From contig NZ_CP009428.1 of NCBI RefSeq assembly GCF_000758725.1, positions 496,001-560,000 on the forward strand: a stretch of 64,000 nucleotides of DNA, in the 5' to 3' direction. Source of the stretch: Paenibacillus odorifer (lineage in GTDB: Bacteria; Bacillota; Bacilli; Paenibacillales; Paenibacillaceae). Below the pieces are notes generated by a model. The model had not been told where the DNA came from. It was given only the letters and a program-made list of their open reading frames with translations, and ran no database searches. Position 1 is the stretch's first letter. Each line of letters starts with the position of its first letter. Positions 45,513 to 54,631 of this stretch are shown here, piece after piece. A program made the position numbers and the translations under genes.

Positions 45513-45566
45513 TACTCCACAAATGATCCACAGGCTGTCCATAAGTAATCCACAATTGATCCACAG
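45513..45566. promoter_or_regulatory. Cluster of DnaA-box-like sequences
   Basis: TACTCCACA (45513), TGATCCACA (45524), TAATCCACA (45546) and TGATCCACA (45558) each differ from the DnaA box TTATCCACA at one or two bases. They lie upstream of the NrdR boxes of the nrd operon. DnaA control of nrd genes is known in other bacteria; here it is inference. The stretch 45567-45805 shows no gene. Confidence 0.4.
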
Positions 45567-45805
45567 GGAGATGCGAAATGATTCATAAATTGTCCGAAAA
45601 GATGCCACAAAGAGTCCATAAATATAGTGCAGATGACCCTAGAATTTGCGCATGAGAAAATACTCTTAGCCCAAAGTCATATTTTGGAGTAATCAGAAGA
45701 AATAGAAGAGATAAGGGAGGATAATCTTGCTTAGTTTGTGACAGAGCGGTGGAATTGTTACAATGGAAGAAGATAGGTTCTATAAAATTTCGAGGAGGTA
45801 TTCTC

Positions 45806-46114
45806 ATGCCTATTGCTGAAGTTACAGTTATTCCAATTGGAACAGGCAGTACCAGTCTTAGCAGCTATGTTGCGGATATGCAGCGGGTGCTGAAGACAGT
45901 AGAAGGGATTACATATGAACTTACGTCCATGGGGACGATCATCGAAGGGCCTCTGCAACGCATTTTTGCGGCGGTAGAAGCTTTGCATGAGTCTCCTTTT
46001 GCCGCAGGTGCAGAACGTGTCTCTACCTCACTTAAAATAGACGACCGCCGCGATAAACCCTCCACTAGCCGTGGAAAGTTAGAGTCTGTGGAGCGTAAGC
46101 TACAGGTGGATTAG
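45806..46114 (+). CDS. Thiamine-binding MTH1187/YkoF-superfamily protein (DUF77)
   Basis: A 102-aa protein of the MTH1187/YqgV family. The pattern MPIAEVTVIPIGTGSTSLSS, then YELTSMGTIIEG and RVSTSLKIDDRRDK, is diagnostic. Members bind thiamine or related ligands as small ferredoxin-like oligomers; the physiological role is unclear. ATG 45806 follows GAGGAGG; the frame upstream of it has no ribosome site. Confidence 0.88.
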   Translation: MPIAEVTVIPIGTGSTSLSSYVADMQRVLKTVEGITYELTSMGTIIEGPLQRIFAAVEALHESPFAAGAERVSTSLKIDDRRDKPSTSRGKLESVERKLQVD

Positions 46115-46208
46115 CAGTTTAGGAGGGCGGAAAACAGGGAGAAATAGGCTTGCGTTTCTGGCTGAAAGTTGTATAATATTTTTTGTTTGACAGAAAAATC
46201 AGCTTTAA

Positions 46209-46280
46209 GCTGGTGTAGCTCAGGGGTAGAGCAACGCACTCGTAATGCGTAGGCCGGGGGTTCAATTCCCTTCACCAGCA
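46209..46280 (+). tRNA. tRNA-Thr (anticodon CGT)
   Basis: A complete cloverleaf. The acceptor GCTGGTG pairs with CACCAGC, followed by discriminator A. The D arm includes AGCTCAGGGGTAGAGC. The anticodon loop CTCGTAA gives CGT (reads ACG, Thr). The T arm has GGTTCAATTCC. CCA is not encoded. A terminator follows. Confidence 0.95.
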
Positions 46281-46296
46281 TCCTCAAGTATTCGAC

Positions 46297-46337
46297 AACG
46301 GCGCGGTTTCCCGGGATTTCGGGATCGTGCCGTTTTT
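46297..46337 (+). terminator. Terminator after tRNA-Thr
   Basis: AACGGCGCG pairs with CGTGCCGTT around CCCG/CGGG, then TTTTT. Confidence 0.8.
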
Positions 46338-46544
46338 CGTTAAATCCCCCTGACTTCTACCATTCTTCTAAAAGATAAGACATGGCGAAATCGCTAATGA
46401 AAACGGTATGACTAGTGGTCACTGTCGAGCAGATGGAAGGTGTGTCGCAAGCTGACAGCAGTCAGAATGAAGGATGGTGGAGGAGGAGCAGCATAAGCTG
46501 CTTTTCTCTTGCGGGGGCAGATTGGTTAGATGGTAATTACTATA

Positions 46545-46572
46545 AAAATAAAAAAGACACCACAAGGTGTCT
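46545..46572 (-). terminator. Terminator of the small minus-strand gene
   Basis: On the minus strand, GACACC and GGTGTC enclose a TTGT loop and run into TTTTTT. It is 27 bp after the stop at 46599. The plus-strand stretch 46338-46544 contains no supported gene. Confidence 0.7.
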
Positions 46573-46598
46573 TAGTACAGATACTTTTCGCTCGAATT

Positions 46599-46706
46599 TC
46601 ACGAGCTCGTCAGTGAACTGAGTTCATAAGCAAGACTGGCTACGGCTAACAGATGAAGAGATAAAGTAATATCAATGTTAAAATGTGCGGTAATATTAAT
46701 TTTCAT
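46599..46706 (-). CDS. Small hydrophobic protein (35 or 58 aa)
   Basis: A short open frame missed by length filters. From ATG 46706, with AGGAG 11 bases upstream, it encodes 35 aa beginning MKINITAHFNID and containing one hydrophobic stretch (LSLHLLAVASLAY). An in-frame upstream start at 46775 would give 58 aa with a second hydrophobic stretch, but it has no good ribosome site. It has its own promoter (46826-46853) and terminator (46545-46572), which supports a real transcript. The function is unknown; a membrane peptide or type I toxin are possibilities, not shown. Confidence 0.5.
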   Translation of the reverse strand: MKINITAHFNIDITLSLHLLAVASLAYELSSLTSS

Positions 46707-46825
46707 AGATAACCACGCTCCTAAAGTATAAATACACATAAAGAAAACTTTATAAAGCGCTTGGCCTGCCATCATCAGTGCCAGGTAGCCATCCTGTACA
46801 GACGCCTTAGCGTTTCGACAGTAAC

Positions 46826-46853
46826 ATTATACTTAATATTTTGTGTTTTGCAA
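46826..46853 (-). promoter_or_regulatory. Promoter of the small minus-strand gene
   Basis: On the minus strand, TTGCAA (46848-46853), 16 bases, then a perfect TATAAT (complement of 46826-46831). Confidence 0.65.
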
Positions 46854-47004
46854 ACCAAAGCCCCCTTAAGACTGAAATAATGAGCAATGTGACAATTATG
46901 TCATTCTGAATTGAATATTGTTAGGTTAATCGATGGGGAAGTTTACGTTTCTCCCTTATACTGGAAATTAAATGATTTTATTTCCGAAAGGGGACAATCC
47001 ACTG

Positions 47005-47808
47005 ATGACTGACGTAATTAAAGCAATAATACTTGGCATAATAGAGGGCTTAACTGAATTTTTACCAGTATCATCTACTGGACACCTTATTTTAGCAGGC
47101 GATTTGCTTAGCTTTGAGGGAGATGCTGCAATAACTTTTAAAATTGTTATTCAGTTGGGTGCAGTGATGGCAGTTCTAATTCTTTATTGGAAAAGGTATT
47201 TGGAAATTGGGGTTAATATGATTAGAATGGATTTTTCCAAAAGCAAAGGATTAAATGTCATTCATATGATTTTGGCTATGTTACCAGCATTAATCCTATA
47301 TCTTCTCTTCAAGGACACAATAAAAAGCCAATTATTTGGCCCAACCCCTGTTTTGATCGGTCTAGTTGTTGGTGGGGTGTTGATGATCATTGCAGCGCGG
47401 AATAGGCGGACTGAAACCGCTGATACTATCGATGGGATTAATTATAAACAGGCTTTCGGAATTGGTCTGTTCCAATGCTTGGCGTTATGGCCGGGATTTT
47501 CGAGATCAGGTTCGACAATTTCAGGTGGCCTGTTGCTTGGCACTAGCCAAAAAGCCGCCGCAGATTTTACATTCCTTATTTCCGTGCCAGTTATGTTTGG
47601 TGCAAGCTTGTTGGATTTGTACGATAGTCGTGATTTGCTGAGTTCTGACGATTTACTTCTAATGTTAATTGGCTTTGCGACATCCTTTCTTGTGGCAATG
47701 ATTGCAGTAGTGACGTTCATCAAACTGATTAAGCGACTTCGATTGGAGTGGTTTGCTCTATACCGGTTTGTTTTAGCAGCTCTCTTCTATTTAATTGTCA
47801 TACAGTAA
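47005..47808 (+). CDS. uppP: Undecaprenyl-diphosphatase
   Basis: A 267-aa membrane phosphatase (BacA/UppP) that recycles undecaprenyl pyrophosphate for cell-wall synthesis; such genes often raise bacitracin tolerance. Signature motifs are IIEGLTEFLPVSSTGHLIL near the N-terminus and LWPGFSRSGSTISGGLLLG in the middle. About eight membrane segments are visible. ATG 47005 is preferred over 46972 because the family begins at M(T/S)DVIKAIILG and AAAGGGG stands upstream. It stands alone. Confidence 0.92.
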   Translation: MTDVIKAIILGIIEGLTEFLPVSSTGHLILAGDLLSFEGDAAITFKIVIQLGAVMAVLILYWKRYLEIGVNMIRMDFSKSKGLNVIHMILAMLPALILYLLFKDTIKSQLFGPTPVLIGLVVGGVLMIIAARNRRTETADTIDGINYKQAFGIGLFQCLALWPGFSRSGSTISGGLLLGTSQKAAADFTFLISVPVMFGASLLDLYDSRDLLSSDDLLLMLIGFATSFLVAMIAVVTFIKLIKRLRLEWFALYRFVLAALFYLIVIQ

Positions 47809-47824
47809 TTGGATTAATCAATAT

Positions 47825-48010
47825 GAACATCATGGGAAAGAAGCTTTTAAAAAGGGCTATACATCATATCCTGTACAGATTAAACTAGAGGTTCAAAACA
47901 AGGGGAAATCACCAAACAAGACAAAGCTCAAGTAGTCTATGAACTAAGGAATGAATTTTCGGTGAAAGCACTTCTACAGCTAGCCATTATCCCTCGTTTG
48001 TTTCTTCTAC
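47825..48010 (+). pseudogene. IS3-family transposase remnant
   Basis: Two short out-of-frame stretches resemble IS3-family proteins. The first reads HHGKEAFKKGYTSYPVQIKL, like the start of OrfA. The second reads KQDKAQVVYELRNEFSVKAL followed by LQLAIIPR, like the start of OrfB. The middle of the element is deleted and the frame breaks after IIPR. No terminal repeats were recognised. It is an old, inactive fragment just after uppP. Confidence 0.6.
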
Positions 48011-48052
48011 CATTAATATCACAAAGTGATTTTACAAGTGTTTGGGAATATG

Positions 48053-48083
48053 AAAAACCCCACCAGTTTAAGGTGGGGCTTTT
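48053..48083. terminator. Bidirectional terminator
   Basis: AAAAACCCCACC and GGTGGGGCTTTT around AGTTTAA. It abuts the stop of the minus-strand gene at 48086. Confidence 0.8.
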
Positions 48084-48085
48084 GC

Positions 48086-48301
48086 TTACCAAGTATTATA
48101 GTTCGATTGATACTTAACTTGTTTATTCTCATAGCTCTCATTGGGGTAATCACGTCTGACAGACTGCAAGTAGCCTGAAATTGCAAATGCTGCAATAAGC
48201 CCTCCTATAATTCCTGTGATTAAGCTGAATGTTGAAAATCCGAATGTGGCAACTACTCCAATGGAAGACAATGCTACAAGCAATAGACTCAATATTTTCA
48301 T
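48086..48301 (-). CDS. Small membrane protein, unknown function
   Basis: A 71-aa protein with two hydrophobic helices (about residues 3-20 and 26-44) and a polar, Tyr/Asn-rich tail. ATG 48301 follows GGAGGTG at ideal spacing; the upstream part of the open frame is not needed. The family is not recognised. Confidence 0.6.
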   Translation of the reverse strand: MKILSLLLVALSSIGVVATFGFSTFSLITGIIGGLIAAFAISGYLQSVRRDYPNESYENKQVKYQSNYNTW

Positions 48302-48480
48302 CTTTATACACACCTCCATTTTGTATATGTAGTAATTTGAAAATTAAGATTGATACGTTACTATATTTGATCGGTTTCGATAAAAATAATAATATTTCAG
48401 CAAATCTTTAGACGGGCTTCATACTTATTTAAGCTAAGAGGATTATAGTAATCACATAACCCCCTTATAAAATAGATCTA

Positions 48481-48513
48481 GACCCTGCCGAAAGTGGTGG
48501 GGTCACTTTTTTG
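48481..48513 (+). terminator. Terminator-like hairpin without an obvious upstream gene
   Basis: GACCC and CC pair with GG and GGGTC, followed after AC by TTTTTT. It lies in the 48302-48617 gap, which otherwise holds no gene. No plus-strand gene precedes it closely, so it may be a relic. Confidence 0.4.
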
Positions 48514-48557
48514 CACAGAGTGCATTTATAAATATGGATTTCTCCTTAAATCTACAC

Positions 48558-48594
48558 AAAGAAGCGCCGCCCCTTTTGGAGACGTCGCTTCTTT
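48558..48594. terminator. Terminator of the DUF3221 gene
   Basis: AAAGAAGCG pairs with CGCTTCTTT, with an inner partly paired CG-rich arm. It is 24 bp after the minus-strand stop at 48618. Confidence 0.7.
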
Positions 48595-48617
48595 ATAGTA
48601 GATTCTATTCTTTTTGC

Positions 48618-48959
48618 TCAATTCTTGATTTTGGTGATTTTTTTGGCGGTAACTTGTGCAGGGAATGAATCATCACTTACTTCAAAAAATACTTTAATCT
48701 CATCGCCTTTTTTATATTTAGAAGGTGCAACTTTATTTACCCAAATGGCTTGAGAGTACTCATTAGATTCGAGCACCTCCTTGTATTCCTTGTTCAAGTC
48801 TTCTTCTTTTAATTCGGAAATTACTAAAATTCTTTTATTTTCTACATCTATTGTATGTACAATTCCTTTCAAAACTTCATCATTCTTACTACAGGCGGTG
48901 ACTAATAACAAAAAAAAAATAAGAGTCCATTTAATAGTAGTACGTGGTTTTTGAATCAT
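48618..48959 (-). CDS. DUF3221-type lipoprotein
   Basis: A 113-aa lipoprotein with hydrophobic signal and lipobox LVTAC (Cys23). The mature part follows the DUF3221 plan: GIVHTIDVENKRILVIS, a central SQAIWVNK, then KKGDEIKVFFEVSDDSFPAQ. It is probably anchored outside the membrane; the role is unknown. AGGGGAAGG precedes ATG 48959. Confidence 0.75.
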   Translation of the reverse strand: MIQKPRTTIKWTLIFFLLLVTACSKNDEVLKGIVHTIDVENKRILVISELKEEDLNKEYKEVLESNEYSQAIWVNKVAPSKYKKGDEIKVFFEVSDDSFPAQVTAKKITKIKN

Positions 48960-48986
48960 GGACCTTCCCCTCTAGTGGTTACGACA

Positions 48987-49148
48987 TTAGTTTAAAATCG
49001 GTTGCACAGGCATAGCGTTTAGTACATTACCAATATAAGAATAAACAGCAGCATATCCATTATGACGACCTTTATTGATTCCCCTCGCACGCGGCAGGAA
49101 CAATGTATCCTGAAATGCTTCCTGATGGTTTAGCCAAAAAACCACCAT
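48987..49148 (-). CDS. Short ORF, possible gene fragment
   Basis: A 53-aa open frame that begins 2 bp after the stop of the NmrA-like gene, with no ribosome site of its own. The peptide contains NHQEAFQDTLFLPRARG and GRHNGYAAVYSYIGNVLN and does not look random, but I do not recognise a family. It may be a remnant of a larger gene or a translationally coupled small protein. Confidence 0.35.
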   Translation of the reverse strand: MVVFWLNHQEAFQDTLFLPRARGINKGRHNGYAAVYSYIGNVLNAMPVQPILN

Positions 49149-49150
49149 GA

Positions 49151-49972
49151 TTAAACTAATTCGTACTTATAGTCATGTGCAAATTCTTTGAATGTAATGG
49201 GTCTTTTACCAAGTAATATTTGTAAATCGGGCGTGATTTTTTTGGCTAATCCAATTTTTGCAGTGAAGTAAATTCCAATCATAACAGTCACAAATTCTTT
49301 TTGAATTCCTTTTGTTAACATTTTATCTCTAAACTGAAGAACTGATGGATTAACATATTTGATTGTTTCTCCTAGCTCTTCAGATAAAATTTCAGCTACT
49401 TCATAGTAATCTAGCGCTTCAGTTCCCGTTAACGAGTAACCTTTATTTTCATGACCATTCTCAGTTAGGATTCTAGCTGTTACAGTACCGATATCACGAA
49501 CATCGATAAAGCTAGTCTTGCCTTTTCCTGCGGGTACATAGATCTCCTTTTCTTTACGTAGCTCTTCCCCATGTTGAGAAATTAAGTTTTGCATGAAGAA
49601 ACTTGGGCGTAAAAAAGTATATGGAATTCCTGATTTTTTAATGATTTTTTCAATTTTATGGTGTGGAACAATTGGGTTTTTCTCTACGCCCAATAGAGAT
49701 AGAAACACAATGTGTTCAACTCCGACTTCCTTTGCGATATCTATGAGGGGTTGGAAATATTTTTTTGCGTCAGCTATATGAGGAGGGCGCAGTAAAAATA
49801 ATTTTTTCACTCCTGTTAACACTGGACGAAAAGAATCAGCATTTTCAAAATCAAAATAAACATACTCACTGTCTTTTCGATGGGAGGCAATTTTAAAAGG
49901 TGTTTCACTTTTCCTTAGTTCGTTAACCACTTCACGTCCTACATTACCGGTTGCCCCTGTGATTAGAATCAT
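49151..49972 (-). CDS. NmrA-like NAD(P)H-binding protein
   Basis: A 273-aa atypical SDR with TGATGNVGREVV near the N-terminus and the NmrA-type segments HIVFLSLLGVEKNP and SGIPYTFLRPSFFMQN; the latter replaces the classical Tyr-Lys catalytic pair. Such proteins act as quinone or nucleotide-redox sensors or reductases. ATG 49972 begins MILITGATG and is chosen over the open frame at 49981. It lies 13 bp after the marR-type gene and is probably repressed by it. Confidence 0.82.
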   Translation of the reverse strand: MILITGATGNVGREVVNELRKSETPFKIASHRKDSEYVYFDFENADSFRPVLTGVKKLFLLRPPHIADAKKYFQPLIDIAKEVGVEHIVFLSLLGVEKNPIVPHHKIEKIIKKSGIPYTFLRPSFFMQNLISQHGEELRKEKEIYVPAGKGKTSFIDVRDIGTVTARILTENGHENKGYSLTGTEALDYYEVAEILSEELGETIKYVNPSVLQFRDKMLTKGIQKEFVTVMIGIYFTAKIGLAKKITPDLQILLGKRPITFKEFAHDYKYELV

Positions 49973-49985
49973 AAGTCTCACTTCC

Positions 49986-50399
49986 CTAACTAATATTTAA
50001 ATAGATCGTTTTAAGCACGTTCATAAACGTGGACATTTCTTGTTCAGAAATATTTTTAAGTGCGTTATCCATGATTTCGTCACTAAGAACTTCTATTTGA
50101 CTCTTAATTATCATTCCCGAATCTGTAATGAATACAAGATTTGATCGTTTATCATTTGGATTATCTCTAATGTCCAGAAGTCCTTTTGCTTTAAGTCGCT
50201 CGAGTATACCCGTTATTGTAGGGCGATCCGAGTAAGTTCGCTCTGCAATCATAGCTGGAGTTGTTCCTTCTAAATGAATAGATATATCTTTTAATACTGC
50301 CCATTGAGGAGCTGTTACATTATAAAGTAAAAGTTTTTTTGTTAAGCTTTTTTTCATTTCAAGACTTACTCTTATTAATAACTGTCCTGGGTTGTCCAT
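49986..50399 (-). CDS. MarR-family transcriptional regulator
   Basis: A 137-aa winged-helix repressor. The recognition region reads RPTITGILERLKAKGLLDIR and the wing DNPNDKRSNLVFITDSG, typical of MarR. AGAGGGG precedes ATG 50399. A long dyad lies directly upstream (50420-50459), so it likely autoregulates and controls the NmrA-like gene behind it. Confidence 0.88.
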   Translation of the reverse strand: MDNPGQLLIRVSLEMKKSLTKKLLLYNVTAPQWAVLKDISIHLEGTTPAMIAERTYSDRPTITGILERLKAKGLLDIRDNPNDKRSNLVFITDSGMIIKSQIEVLSDEIMDNALKNISEQEMSTFMNVLKTIYLNIS

Positions 50400-50419
50400 A
50401 AATTAATTCCCCTCTTTAA

Positions 50420-50459
50420 ATAGTTTGCACACTAACTACTTGATTAGTATACAAACTAT
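50420..50459. promoter_or_regulatory. MarR operator dyad
   Basis: ATAGTTTGCACACTAA and TTAGTATACAAACTAT are inverted copies (14 of 16 match) around an 8-base centre, 21 bp before the MarR start. Confidence 0.7.
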
Positions 50460-50597
50460 ATTCTCCTTTATCAATTTTAATTATTTTATTTGTTTAAATT
50501 GTGGGGAGTTACAGGTGAATGTCAATAATATTGATATTTAGAACTTTTGTTTGTATATAATAAAAATGAATGTTCTTATTTTTAGAGGCGATCAATC

Positions 50598-50708
50598 ATG
50601 GAAATGAGTATCGACCAAACGGTTGGGATTATTTATCAAGTCAAGGAGAGCAAGATTACACAACGCGAGATCGAGATCCGTGGCATCCGTGACAAACGTC
50701 CAACATAA
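50598..50708 (+). CDS. Small ORF before the ASCH gene (36 aa)
   Basis: ATG 50598 follows AGAGGCG and encodes a 36-aa charged peptide starting MEMSIDQTVGIIYQVKESK, ending 18 bp before the ASCH gene. The peptide resembles the beginning of a longer regulatory or WYL-like protein, so it may be a truncated relic. Its position suggests cotranscription with the ASCH gene. The family is not recognised. Confidence 0.45.
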   Translation: MEMSIDQTVGIIYQVKESKITQREIEIRGIRDKRPT

Positions 50709-50726
50709 ACAAAGGGGATAAATATC

Positions 50727-51140
50727 ATGCGGTGTATAACAATACGGCAGCCTTGGGCGACCTTAATTGCTCTTGGTGAAAAAGAGTTTGAAACTCGTTC
50801 ATGGAGAACAGCCTACCGCGGCGAGTTAGGCATCCATGCCGGAATGAGGATTGACAAAAAGATTTGTGAACAGGAACCGTACAAAGCAGTATTGGCGAAA
50901 CATGGCTATACAGCGAATAATTTGCCTACAGGAGCTATTATTGCTACAGGTCAGCTCGCGGGATGTTATGTGGTTACTCCAGAGGTGGATTTAAGGGAAT
51001 GGATCAATGGGAACGAATATGATTTTGGCGACTATAGCGAAGGACGTTTTGCCTGGAAGCTTGAAGAGGTTCACTCACTGCGCCATCCAATTCCAGCCAA
51101 AGGTCGGCTAAGCTTGTGGGAGCATTCGGATCACTTCTGA
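50727..51140 (+). CDS. ASCH-domain protein
   Basis: A 137-aa protein of the ASCH (PUA-like) superfamily, with the family opening ITIRQPWATLIALGEKEFET, RSWRTxYRGELGIHAG, and a closing FAWKLEEVHSL. ASCH proteins bind RNA or modified nucleosides; some hydrolyse N4-acetylcytidine. The specific substrate is unknown here. AAGGGG precedes ATG 50727. Confidence 0.85.
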   Translation: MRCITIRQPWATLIALGEKEFETRSWRTAYRGELGIHAGMRIDKKICEQEPYKAVLAKHGYTANNLPTGAIIATGQLAGCYVVTPEVDLREWINGNEYDFGDYSEGRFAWKLEEVHSLRHPIPAKGRLSLWEHSDHF

Positions 51141-51195
51141 ACGGCGAATGATATTTTTAATGTAATTTTTATGTGCCTATCAGCTTTTTTTCAGG

Positions 51196-51292
51196 TTCGA
51201 GGTATATATTGAAGACACCAAACACCCCCCAGTGTTTTGTGGTATATCTCTCTCAGGTCTTGCCAACTCCCATGGTAAGGCCTATTTTTTTG
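51196..51292 (+). terminator. Two-hairpin structure ending in a terminator
   Basis: AGGTCTTGCC (51255-51264) pairs along its whole length, with G-T pairs, to GGTAAGGCCT (51274-51283), followed by a T-run. A second inverted repeat, ACCAAACAC/GTGTTTTGTGGT, precedes it (51216-51243). It lies between convergent genes. It may simply terminate the ASCH transcript, or be the end of a small RNA. Confidence 0.6.
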
Positions 51293-51337
51293 TTCACTAA
51301 TTGATTGGGGGGAGAGTAGAGCGGCTTCTATACAGCT

Positions 51338-51730
51338 TTATTTAATCTGATACTGTTCTTCGTAACTCTTAAAAGAGGAAATATCCAGCCCTAGGTATCT
51401 GCGCATATGGATGGCAGCCTGAGCCGCAACAATGTCATTCAACAGCAGCATTCGTTCGTGATAGCCACGACATATATACTTGGCTTCAATTCCCGTATTA
51501 AGTCTGTTTTGCTCATACACCTTGATTCCCCGTCTTCTCATTTCTGCACGAACATCCCTTAGATCTGTTGTAGCTACTGCAGCAGCTGTTCCAAGCACCT
51601 CCAGATAAGGGGCGGGTGTTCGTAAGTGTGTAGATAAAATGGCGGAGTCCCGTTCGAAAGCTGATAAAATCATCGGAAGCAATAAATAAGATTTCACCAG
51701 CATGTTGTCCCTGCTTTCTGCTCTATGCAT
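51338..51730 (-). CDS. Conserved hypothetical protein
   Basis: A 130-aa soluble, helix-rich protein starting MHRAESRDNMLVKSYLLLPM, with no recognisable domain. The open frame extends to 51835, but AGAGGTG stands 9 bases before ATG 51730, so the shorter form is preferred. Notable stretches are TTDLRDVRAEMRRRGIKVYE and YICRGYHERMLLLND. I cannot assign a function. Confidence 0.5.
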   Translation of the reverse strand: MHRAESRDNMLVKSYLLLPMILSAFERDSAILSTHLRTPAPYLEVLGTAAAVATTDLRDVRAEMRRRGIKVYEQNRLNTGIEAKYICRGYHERMLLLNDIVAAQAAIHMRRYLGLDISSFKSYEEQYQIK

Positions 51731-51914
51731 GAATCTCATCACCTCTAATAGGAACGTATATTCGTATTCTACCCCGATATTCCAAAAATAATCAATGGTA
51801 TTTCTAAACAGCTTATCCAATGTGATTAAATTCACAACTAAATAACGAAGAATAAATTATATTAAAATTGTAATAATAAAAATTAATGTATCGGACGTAC
51901 ATAAAGGAGAATTT

Positions 51915-52016
51915 ATGATGGAAAAAGAGGGCAGCCTCCAGCGTGGATTGTTTTTTGGTTTAATTCTGAGTGTTCCCTTATGGATATCCATATTGGGCTA
52001 TATACAGTTACTTTAA
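51915..52016 (+). CDS. Small single-span membrane protein (33 aa)
   Basis: A short gene below common length cut-offs. AAAGGAG (51903-51909) precedes ATG 51915/51918. The peptide has a polar start (MMEKEGSLQRG) and one hydrophobic helix (LFFGLILSVPLWISILGYI). It has its own terminator at 52039. The function is unknown. Confidence 0.6.
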   Translation: MMEKEGSLQRGLFFGLILSVPLWISILGYIQLL

Positions 52017-52038
52017 AATTTAATGAAAAACCTTATGC

Positions 52039-52063
52039 GAAGCGCCTTTAGGCGCTTTTTTTT
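52039..52063 (+). terminator. Terminator after the 33-aa gene
   Basis: AAGCGCC-TTTA-GGCGCTT followed by a long T-run. Confidence 0.85.
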
Positions 52064-52101
52064 GTATGGTAATAATGAGCGGAATCATCGAAAGGAATTG
52101 A

Positions 52102-52131
52102 TTGACAATTGTGGGTGTCGGGCGCTAAACT
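52102..52131 (+). promoter_or_regulatory. Promoter of the riboswitch transcript
   Basis: Perfect TTGACA (52102-52107), 18 bases, then TAAACT (52126-52131). Confidence 0.55.
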
Positions 52132-52225
52132 GTTATTAATTCAAAAAGTATTAAAAGTCATAGACGGTTATTGGAGAGAATGCTTCGGCTACCAGTTCTG
52201 GACTTGCAGTGTAATACATATATAT

Positions 52226-52325
52226 AGTCATGATAATAGCAAACCGTCTGAAAGGGCGGGACGCAAAGTCCAGGAGTCTAAAGTGTCTTAAAGGCACAAT
52301 GACCGTCCGACTGCCATGAGAAGGG
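52226..52325 (+). promoter_or_regulatory. Cyclic-di-GMP-I (GEMM-I) riboswitch
   Basis: The aptamer shows the GEMM-I hallmarks in order: a TCATGATAATAGCAAACC entry, a short helix closed by a GAAA-type loop (CCGTC ... GGGCGG), GGGACGCAAAG (52258-52268), AGTCTAAAG, a variable stem GTGTC/GGCAC, then ATGACCGTCCGACTGCCATG. It lies about 100 bp upstream of the surface-protein gene and overlaps the 5' arm of a terminator, so c-di-GMP should switch transcription. The direction (on or off) was not determined. Confidence 0.92.
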
Positions 52326-52356
52326 AATTCCACTTCTTTTTGGCGGTCTTTTTTGT
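52300..52356 (+). terminator. Expression-platform terminator of the c-di-GMP riboswitch
   Basis: GACCGTC (52301-52307) can pair with GGCGGTC (52342-52348), enclosing AGAAG/CTTCT, then a run of six T. The 5' arm lies within the aptamer's 3' part, giving mutually exclusive folds. Confidence 0.7.
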
Positions 52357-52426
52357 TGTTAGGTCCTTTAGAGTTTCTGGTAATTATTCTGATTAATATA
52401 AATCATAGTTTTAGGAGGTGTGCCAT

Positions 52427-54484
<2,058 letters not shown>

Positions 54485-54500
54485 TAAACGGTAGAGCAAC

Positions 54501-54544
54501 ATAGAGTCGCTTTCGGGGGGTGTCCTGATGGCGGCTCTATTTGT
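54501..54544 (+). terminator. Hairpin after the surface-protein gene
   Basis: ATAGAGTCGC pairs with GCGGCTCTAT; the T-tract after it is weak (TTTGT). Confidence 0.55.
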
Positions 54545-54631
54545 ATGTCATGATTGCGATAGTTTGGTGCATTCTAAGTAGATGGTATACTCTTGTTGCA
54601 AAAGAAATGAAGAGGGGATGGCGAAGGTGAA

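Noticed and set aside
45513-45566. Replication origin
   Set aside because: The DnaA-like boxes are imperfect and there is no dnaA/dnaN gene or AT-rich unwinding region; promoter regulation of nrd is the simpler reading.
46415-46621. 68-codon plus-strand frame after tRNA-Thr
   Set aside because: No ribosome site, no family resemblance, and it crosses the terminator of the minus-strand small gene.
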